Assembly: GCA_017390225.1 (NCBI GenBank)
Contig: JAFPCL010000116.1
Location: 1 to 11,448 of the forward strand
Origin: Clostridia bacterium
Lineage (GTDB): Bacteria > Bacillota > Clostridia > CAKSNL01 > HGM11501
Reading direction: 5' to 3'
DNA: 11,448 nt
Shown: in pieces, positions 6,505 through 11,448 of the stretch
Layout of the letters: the number at the start of each line of letters is the position of its first letter
How positions within the stretch are numbered: the first letter of the stretch is position 1
Notes under the pieces: generated by a model
Told to the model about the DNA's origin: nothing
The model's input: the letters and a program-made list of their open reading frames with translations, nothing else
Database searches by the model: none
Program-made: the position numbers and the translations under genes

Positions 6505-7055
6505 AGCATCCCCCTCCCCTCTTCAAAGGCTTTTTTTAATTTTTTACGTTCTCTGTATAAAATATTTTCCACCTTTTTCTCTGAAATTTGAAGGAGCTGT
6601 GCTGTTTCGGCAACACTTTTGTGTTCTATGTATCGAAAGATAAACACACTGCGCGCAGGCTCGGAAAGTGCTTCGATCATTTCCAGCAAAATGCCTGCCT
6701 GCATTTTCTCTATAACTTCTGCTTCCACATTTTCGGGCGAAGCAAAGCTCACGCCTTCCTCGATGGGTTGCTCCATGCGACGACGGCGAAGACTTCTGCA
6801 TTTATGCTTGGCGCAGTTTCTTGCAATGCCGTAAATAAAACTTTTCAGCGTTCCCTTATTCGCATCAAATCGCTTTGCCGTTTGCCACAATGCCACAAAA
6901 CAATCGGCAACGGCTTCGTCGATGTCCTCTTCGGGAAAACCTGCAAGAAAGGCACACATGATGGTTTTTACCGCACCCCCATACAAATCCATGGCAACAC
7001 GAAGACCTTTGCCCGGATCGTCGTTCATGAGTGCGATCAGCTCTTTATCTTGCAC
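6501..7055 (-). CDS. ECF-type RNA polymerase sigma factor
   Basis: This 184-residue protein has the two-domain plan of extracytoplasmic-function sigma factors. Region 2 (about 24-90) includes EEDIDEAVADCFVALWQTA followed by FDANKGTLKSFIYGIARNCA, the usual -10 recognition and core-binding helices, then a basic linker (CRSLRRRRM). Region 4 (about 122-178) includes LSEPARSVFIFRYIEHKS and the helix-turn-helix VAETAQLLQISEKKVENILYRE that reads the -35 element. Region 3 is absent, as expected for the family. The start is GTG at 7055, preceded by GAAGGGCGG about 6 nt away; no better in-frame start is visible. Its last bases overlap the start of the likely anti-sigma gene by 4 nt, so the two are translationally coupled. 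The upstream glycosidase gene ends 59 nt before it with no clear terminator. Confidence 0.9.
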   Translation of the reverse strand: MQDKELIALMNDDPGKGLRVAMDLYGGAVKTIMCAFLAGFPEEDIDEAVADCFVALWQTAKRFDANKGTLKSFIYGIARNCAKHKCRSLRRRRMEQPIEEGVSFASPENVEAEVIEKMQAGILLEMIEALSEPARSVFIFRYIEHKSVAETAQLLQISEKKVENILYRERKKLKKAFEEGRGML

Positions 7056-7092
7056 GCAACCGCCCTTCTTTCACTTTACTATTGCCCGAAAA

Positions 7093-7098
7093 ATTATA
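7093..7098 (-). promoter_or_regulatory. Possible -10 element for the sigma-factor operon
   Basis: The minus strand has TATAAT at 7098-7093, about 38 nt before the GTG start of the sigma gene, in the 59-nt gap after the GH106-like gene. No good -35 box is present at 16-18 nt spacing; the sequence there is A-rich. It may be a weak or activator-dependent promoter, or one recognised by the ECF sigma itself, whose binding motif I cannot define. Confidence 0.3.
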
Positions 7099-7114
7099 TT
7101 TCCCTCACATTTTT

Positions 7115-10100
7115 TTATTTTTTTATCACTTCAATGCGCGGTGAGGAGATTATTCCTGTCGGCTTCGGCTCATATTCGTATGACCATTGGTAGCCCCCTG
7201 TATACCAAGCGGCAGGTCCTACCCATACATGGCGTGCGCTGTTGTGAATGGGCCCGAAGGTGTTGACACGATTGCCGAACAGCTTAAATTCCACCGTGTG
7301 CGCGCCTTCTTCCACATCTACCAAGAGAACATACGGCGCATAGACGATATTTCCTACGGGTTCTCCGTCCACAAAAACCTTGATTAAAGCGCCGCGGTAC
7401 CGATAGGCGTAGATTTTCAAAGTAGAAGCAGGCACATTGATTTCTGTTTTATACACGATATTGCCGCCGTAGAAGGGCATGCCCTGGCTTGTGATATCGG
7501 AAAAGCCGATATGTTCGCTTTGGGGGCAAACCGTCTGCGTGCTACCTTGCACACGCACATCAAAATCACCCAACAGGAAATAATTTTCCAGTCCGATGCG
7601 TCCCGTGATGGGCGTTTTGATTTCAATGATATTTTCGCCTTTTTGAAGCTTCCCTGCCGAATATTTCAAAATAGCTTTGTCCGTGTAATAACCGACAGGT
7701 ACAAGCGCAATTTCTTCGCCGTTGAGCTTGATATACTCGGCTTCTTCGCCGGCAATCCACACGTTTTCAACTTCCGTTTCACTCTTCACGCAAAACCGAA
7801 GTGTCACATAATGCTCCGGCTTACTATCGGGAATCACCCAAGGCTGTTCTTCCTTGCCGTTTGCCAAGGGGTAGCCGAACGTGGCACGCAACGCTTGGTC
7901 AATCTTCAAAAGCTCTTCTTTTTCCTGCCATGCCCCGTCATCTGCTTTGTATTCTGCCATATCCAGAAGCACTACGTTTTCTTCATCTCGTGCATAGGGA
8001 ACGGTATCCAAAAACCGAATCGTTTGCACAATGGTTTCTTTTTGGGTTTCGTTTTTGTATGCACCCGTGCCCTCCGTCAACTGCAGAAGCAAGCTGTCGT
8101 GATGGAACATGGTTTTATATACATAGGTTTTTCCGTTTTTGGTTTCATATTCGATATTTTCAATTTTTCCGTCTATGGTGTTATAAAGCTTCACTTGATA
8201 TTCGCCATTAAAAATCAATGTCAGCTGTTCGCTGTTTGCACCGTCAATGGCACGGACAAGCTCTGTTTCTCCTGCTGTTTTCAAGGAATGGTGTGCCATG
8301 AAGAACCAGCGCACATCGCCGTCTTGGCGAAGGGCGTGCAGATACCCCGTTGCCGTGTGGCCGCCACCGTCTAAGATTTCTGCCGTGCGTTCTTCTTTTA
8401 AAGCTTCCAGAATGGAAAGTCTGTCAAAGGGCACATGACATGCCGCATCATAAAGCTCCCGAATTTCCTCCGAGGGCACGGCATCGATAAACTGCGGACA
8501 TTCTCCGGCAAAAATCAGTTTTCCTCCTTTTTGCCGGAAGGCTTTTAAAATCTCCCATGTGGTTCTTCTGAGTGTCTTGCATGCCGGCACAAGAATGGTT
8601 TTATACTTCATTTCGCCGACCGCAAGCGTGTCATCGATATCCTTCACCTGCTTTGGAAGCAGAGCTTCGCTGATGAAATCGTAGTCTACCATGCCATCGC
8701 AAAGCCACATGGAAATATTGGCAAAATTATCTTCCATTACTTTACGAATCTGCGAGCCCGTATCCTGCGGACCATAGTACAGCCAGAAGCTTTCAATGGG
8801 ATGAATCACGCCCACATCGACTTGCGGCTTACCACGTGTCAGCACCGTATTGAGTCTTGCAAAATGGTCTTCTACATAGTGATACTCTTTGTACCAAGGG
8901 GCTTGATAGTTAATGGAAGCCGGATAGTCACGCTTTGCCGAGCCCTTCATGGAAACCCAGGAAAGATGCGGCACACGCACCGTCACGCCCAAAGCCGCTT
9001 GCCAGTCGCCCTGATATTTATGACCGCGGAAATCAAAATCCCAGTTGGTCACGCCATACAGCTCCGAAAGCATAGCTTGTCTGCCGTACTGATGCACCGC
9101 TGACTGGCACTGCTTTGCCGTTGTAATCTCCAAGCTGTTGCACAAAAGATCAATGCCGGGAATTTCAAACCATTCATAAGCACGCATGGCTTCACTCAAA
9201 GAATGGGTCTGCGACTCCAAGGTCGGCTCTTCCATCATGTGACCGGTGAGCGCAATGCCGTGCTCACGGCACCATGTACCGCACTGCTTGGCAAAGGCGT
9301 TGGTGAAGCGGTCGCATACGTGATCGTGATAGTGATATCTTGCCACGGACACACGGTCATCCGACAAATCCCAGAAAATTTCGGGAATTTTTGAAATCAG
9401 GTCTTCCCCGTATTTTTCTTTATACGTTTCATTAAAATCCGTTGTCCACGGCATTAAGCCGTCATGATGCCCTTCGGCATAAGGAAGACTGCATTTGCGC
9501 ATAACCTGCGGCTCATCCGTGAAAATGGCGGGCACAACATCGCCGAAACTTTCGCCTACTGCATCCTTGTAGGATTCATAAGTAATATCAATAAATTTTT
9601 GCATTGCCTCATTCGACATGGTATCAACATAAGCCTGTCCGTTATACCAGCCGCTGTTTCCTGCCGCAATCACGTAGGCATAGCGCTTCACGCCCACGGC
9701 AGATTCATTTTCGCCAATCTGACGATACGCTTTGAGCCGTCCGTTTTCCAAGGTAGCATCAAAGACCGCCAAAAGATACGGAAGCCCATTGGCTACCGCC
9801 TCTTCCTTCGGATAAAATTCCACAGGATTTTCCGAAAACACAAGAATCTTTTGGCGGAAAGCTTTATTTTTTGTCACATAGCCGCCGGCGGCACCGGAGG
9901 GCCATCTGTCCTCATCATACAGCCATGCCAGCATTTGTTCTTTTTCCGCCTTGTCACGGCAAGCCTTCACAAGATTCATAAACTCTTCGCTTAAATACGT
10001 TGTTGCCATGCCGGCACGAGAATGCATATGAAAGCCGCCGAAGCCCATTTCCTTCAATACCTCAATCTGTAGCAATAGCTCCTCTTTTTCCAATTTGCAG

Positions 10101-10195
10101 TTCCATGCCCAAAAAGGCGTGCCCCGATATTCACTCGTGGGGTTTTGGAATAAGTCCATGTCCAGTTTGGGTGTATTATTCTTTTTGTATAACAA
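7115..10195 (-). CDS. GH106-like glycoside hydrolase (alpha-L-rhamnosidase superfamily)
   Basis: This 1026-residue protein has the N-terminal pattern of large bacterial glycosidases related to GH106: PFWAWNCKLEKEELLLQI (27-44), GFGGFHMHSRAGMATTYLS (51-69), LYDEDRWPSGAAGG (92-105), IFTDEP (224-229), LTGHMMEEPTLESQT (316-330) and MLSELYGVTNWDFDFRGHK (375-393). Glu228, Glu322/323 and Glu378 are candidate catalytic acids; I cannot choose between them by eye. A TIM-barrel core (to about 450) is followed by a Rossmann/GATase-like segment (about 455-590, with TILVPACKTLRRTTWEIL) and C-terminal beta-sandwich modules of galactose-binding type (about 780-1010). No signal peptide, so probably cytoplasmic. 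The start is a TTG at 10195 behind AAAGGAG with 8-nt spacing; the alternative ATG at codon 13 lacks a ribosome site. It lies 23 nt after the GH28-like gene, suggesting one operon for stepwise degradation of rhamnose- or galacturonate-containing oligosaccharides. Exact linkage specificity is unknown. Confidence 0.75.
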   Translation of the reverse strand: MLYKKNNTPKLDMDLFQNPTSEYRGTPFWAWNCKLEKEELLLQIEVLKEMGFGGFHMHSRAGMATTYLSEEFMNLVKACRDKAEKEQMLAWLYDEDRWPSGAAGGYVTKNKAFRQKILVFSENPVEFYPKEEAVANGLPYLLAVFDATLENGRLKAYRQIGENESAVGVKRYAYVIAAGNSGWYNGQAYVDTMSNEAMQKFIDITYESYKDAVGESFGDVVPAIFTDEPQVMRKCSLPYAEGHHDGLMPWTTDFNETYKEKYGEDLISKIPEIFWDLSDDRVSVARYHYHDHVCDRFTNAFAKQCGTWCREHGIALTGHMMEEPTLESQTHSLSEAMRAYEWFEIPGIDLLCNSLEITTAKQCQSAVHQYGRQAMLSELYGVTNWDFDFRGHKYQGDWQAALGVTVRVPHLSWVSMKGSAKRDYPASINYQAPWYKEYHYVEDHFARLNTVLTRGKPQVDVGVIHPIESFWLYYGPQDTGSQIRKVMEDNFANISMWLCDGMVDYDFISEALLPKQVKDIDDTLAVGEMKYKTILVPACKTLRRTTWEILKAFRQKGGKLIFAGECPQFIDAVPSEEIRELYDAACHVPFDRLSILEALKEERTAEILDGGGHTATGYLHALRQDGDVRWFFMAHHSLKTAGETELVRAIDGANSEQLTLIFNGEYQVKLYNTIDGKIENIEYETKNGKTYVYKTMFHHDSLLLQLTEGTGAYKNETQKETIVQTIRFLDTVPYARDEENVVLLDMAEYKADDGAWQEKEELLKIDQALRATFGYPLANGKEEQPWVIPDSKPEHYVTLRFCVKSETEVENVWIAGEEAEYIKLNGEEIALVPVGYYTDKAILKYSAGKLQKGENIIEIKTPITGRIGLENYFLLGDFDVRVQGSTQTVCPQSEHIGFSDITSQGMPFYGGNIVYKTEINVPASTLKIYAYRYRGALIKVFVDGEPVGNIVYAPYVLLVDVEEGAHTVEFKLFGNRVNTFGPIHNSARHVWVGPAAWYTGGYQWSYEYEPKPTGIISSPRIEVIKK

Positions 10196-10203
10196 CTCAA
10201 TCG

Positions 10204-10210
10204 CTCCTTT
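10204..10210 (-). promoter_or_regulatory. Ribosome binding site fixing a TTG start
   Basis: The minus strand reads AAAGGAG, then CGATTGAG (8 nt), then TTG at 10195. This supports a TTG start for the GH106-like gene and shows independent translation initiation after the GH28-like stop at 10219. Confidence 0.75.
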
Positions 10211-10218
10211 TTATATTG

Positions 10219-11448
10219 TTATTTCACTTTATTGCCATCGCAAAACACATCTGTCACCCGTTCGTCAATGGCGATGCCCAAGCGATTAAAGCCAAGCTTT
10301 TTGCCGTTTAATGTGAAGTTTTCCAGATAAACATTTGAAATCGTGCCGTAGTTCTCATCCGGCTTGATTATGCCGCCGGAGAAAACAATATCTTCATCGG
10401 CGGTGATTTTGATATCTTTAAAATAAATATCTCTCATACTGCCGCAGTAGTCGTCAATCGACCACATGGTCACGCCGGCAATCAGGGAGAATAAAACAGG
10501 CACGCTTTTTTTGCCAAAGCAAGGATAGTCTTGCTCTTCCTCTGTTTGAATCACGGGCCACATTTCGTCGCCTGTGTATTCCAATCGGATATTTTGGAAG
10601 CGCACATTCTCGATGTCGCCTCCGTCGCCCTGCTGAATGTCCATCATGTTGCCGTTACCGTGGATGACATCGCAATCGCGGAAGGTAATGCCGCCGATAT
10701 GCGGTGCGCAGGTTTCTGCACCGACCTCTAAGCATTTGCCCCAATCGCACCAAAGCACGCAGTTTTGCGCCAAAATGTTTTGAATGGGCATATGATTGTT
10801 GATTTTAAAGCCCTTAACAGTAATGCAGTCATCAAAGGTTCTAAGGAAGCTGTTTTGAATGATGCCGTTGGTGCAGTTGCAGAAATCGCATCCGTCTGCG
10901 TTATACCGCCATTGTCCCATCAGCTTGATATTATTGACCATGATATTTCGGCAACCGTCCAGATAAATATTCCAGCCGGAGGAATTGACAATGGTGATAC
11001 CATCAATCACCACGTTTTCGCAATCATCGAAAAAGATGGGATTGCCCGTGTCCGCCCCTGCATGAGGGTCTAAAATGGCACAGCCGTTAATCTCGTTTGC
11101 CCGTTTCATGCGGCTGTTGTCTAAAATGCCGTAGCCTACCACACGGATATTTTTCTTTCCCTTGGCATTGATGGAGCCATACAGCACAGCACCTTCATCG
11201 ATGAACACCGTCTGATTATCCTTTAGCTGTATACGCTCGTCGATGATATGTACACCGTGCCCGAAATACAAAACACGGGAAGAAGCCTTGTCCACGCCAA
11301 AATCCTGTTCGGGATTCACAAAAACAAGCAGGGCATCGTGCATGCCGCCAAACTCAATGCTGTACTGTCCGTAGCCCGGAAGCTTGACTTTCACTTTTTT
11401 GTCCGCTACCTCTGCCGTAACTCCTTTAGACAAGGGGCGCACAACAAC
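10219..11448 (-). CDS. GH28-like right-handed beta-helix protein (polygalacturonase-related), 5' end outside window
   Basis: The frame is open to the right edge; two more codons precede the GTG at 11442, and relatives normally carry roughly 80 further N-terminal residues, so the true start lies outside the window. The visible part has a beta-sandwich-like lead-in (VRPLSKGV, then HDALLVFVNPEQD and VLYFGHGVH) followed by a pectin-lyase-type beta-helix with repeated N/D-rich turns (FFDDCENVVIDGITIVNSSG, DGCRNIMVNNIKL). Using the residue at 11442 as 1, Y180-NADGCD and T202-FDDCITVKG match the GH28 'NTD' and 'DDC' active-site blocks, leaving Asp183, Asp204 and Asp205 as candidate catalytic residues. 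The later GHG and RIK blocks are not recognisable; GKCLEVGAE (235-243) stands near the GHG position. It is grouped with glycosyl hydrolase family 28-related proteins and probably acts on galacturonate-containing oligosaccharides. It is the upstream partner of the GH106-like gene, 23 nt away. Confidence 0.75.
   Translation of the reverse strand, partial: VVVRPLSKGVTAEVADKKVKVKLPGYGQYSIEFGGMHDALLVFVNPEQDFGVDKASSRVLYFGHGVHIIDERIQLKDNQTVFIDEGAVLYGSINAKGKKNIRVVGYGILDNSRMKRANEINGCAILDPHAGADTGNPIFFDDCENVVIDGITIVNSSGWNIYLDGCRNIMVNNIKLMGQWRYNADGCDFCNCTNGIIQNSFLRTFDDCITVKGFKINNHMPIQNILAQNCVLWCDWGKCLEVGAETCAPHIGGITFRDCDVIHGNGNMMDIQQGDGGDIENVRFQNIRLEYTGDEMWPVIQTEEEQDYPCFGKKSVPVLFSLIAGVTMWSIDDYCGSMRDIYFKDIKITADEDIVFSGGIIKPDENYGTISNVYLENFTLNGKKLGFNRLGIAIDERVTDVFCDGNKVK

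Noticed and set aside
5584..6591. Plus-strand open frame of 335 codons opposite the anti-sigma gene
   Set aside because: It is rich in Phe, Cys, His and Arg, as expected from the complement of an acidic, Ala/Ser/Gly/Glu-rich gene, has no ribosome site, and overlaps a well-supported coupled operon.
7511..8374. Plus-strand open frame of 287 codons opposite the GH106-like gene
   Set aside because: Its translation shows no family pattern and is antisense to a continuous, motif-bearing glycosidase frame.
9890..9903. 12-bp palindrome GCCGCCGGCGGC inside the GH106-like gene
   Set aside because: It is explained by Gly/Ala codons in the conserved PSGAAGG motif and is not an intergenic site.
1..11448. 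tRNA, rRNA, CRISPR array, transposase or integrase genes
   Set aside because: Both strands were read for these; no cloverleaf, regular direct-repeat array or mobile-element protein was seen.

Overview
The window looks like chromosomal DNA from an uncultured low-to-medium GC Firmicute, probably a Clostridia-type gut anaerobe. The grounds are AAGGAGG-type ribosome sites, GTG and TTG starts, an S-layer-homology (SLH) surface protein, a YcdB/YcdC-type protein and plant-glycan hydrolases that lack signal peptides. No taxonomic marker is present, so this is inference from gene content.

Layout. Positions 1-728 (+) are the 3' end of a large secreted protein with bacterial Ig-like domains, in visibly AT-richer DNA than the rest. 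Positions 729-1056 form an AT-rich gap with a perfect 15-bp hairpin (851-899) and a coding-looking scrap on the minus strand (925-1014). A strong bidirectional terminator (1057-1095) separates this block from the remainder. From 1121 to the right edge every gene is on the minus strand, so transcription runs right to left.

In transcription order the minus-strand genes are as follows. (a) A GH28-like right-handed beta-helix protein (10219 to beyond the right edge), then 23 nt later a GH106-like glycoside hydrolase of 1026 residues (7115-10195). Together they suggest intracellular breakdown of imported pectin or rhamnogalacturonan-type oligosaccharides. (b) A three-gene signalling operon: ECF sigma factor (6501-7055), a translationally coupled single-pass membrane protein that is the likely anti-sigma factor (5515-6504), and a secreted YcdB/YcdC-repeat protein with C-terminal SLH domains (3444-5498). 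It ends at a strong terminator (3401-3430). (c) A TIGR01212/YhcC-family radical SAM protein (2495-3397), whose start codon lies only 3 nt past the T-tract of that terminator. (d) A cytoplasmic BNR/Asp-box, sialidase-fold protein (1121-2413) behind its own near-consensus sigma-A promoter, whose spacer contains a perfect 12-bp palindrome.

The most distinctive unit is the sigma / anti-sigma / SLH-YcdB operon. It looks like a cell-envelope signalling cassette in which the wall-anchored protein may be both output and sensor partner. The most distinctive regulatory spot is the terminator-to-start junction at 3397-3440. No tRNA, rRNA, CRISPR array or intact mobile element was seen.
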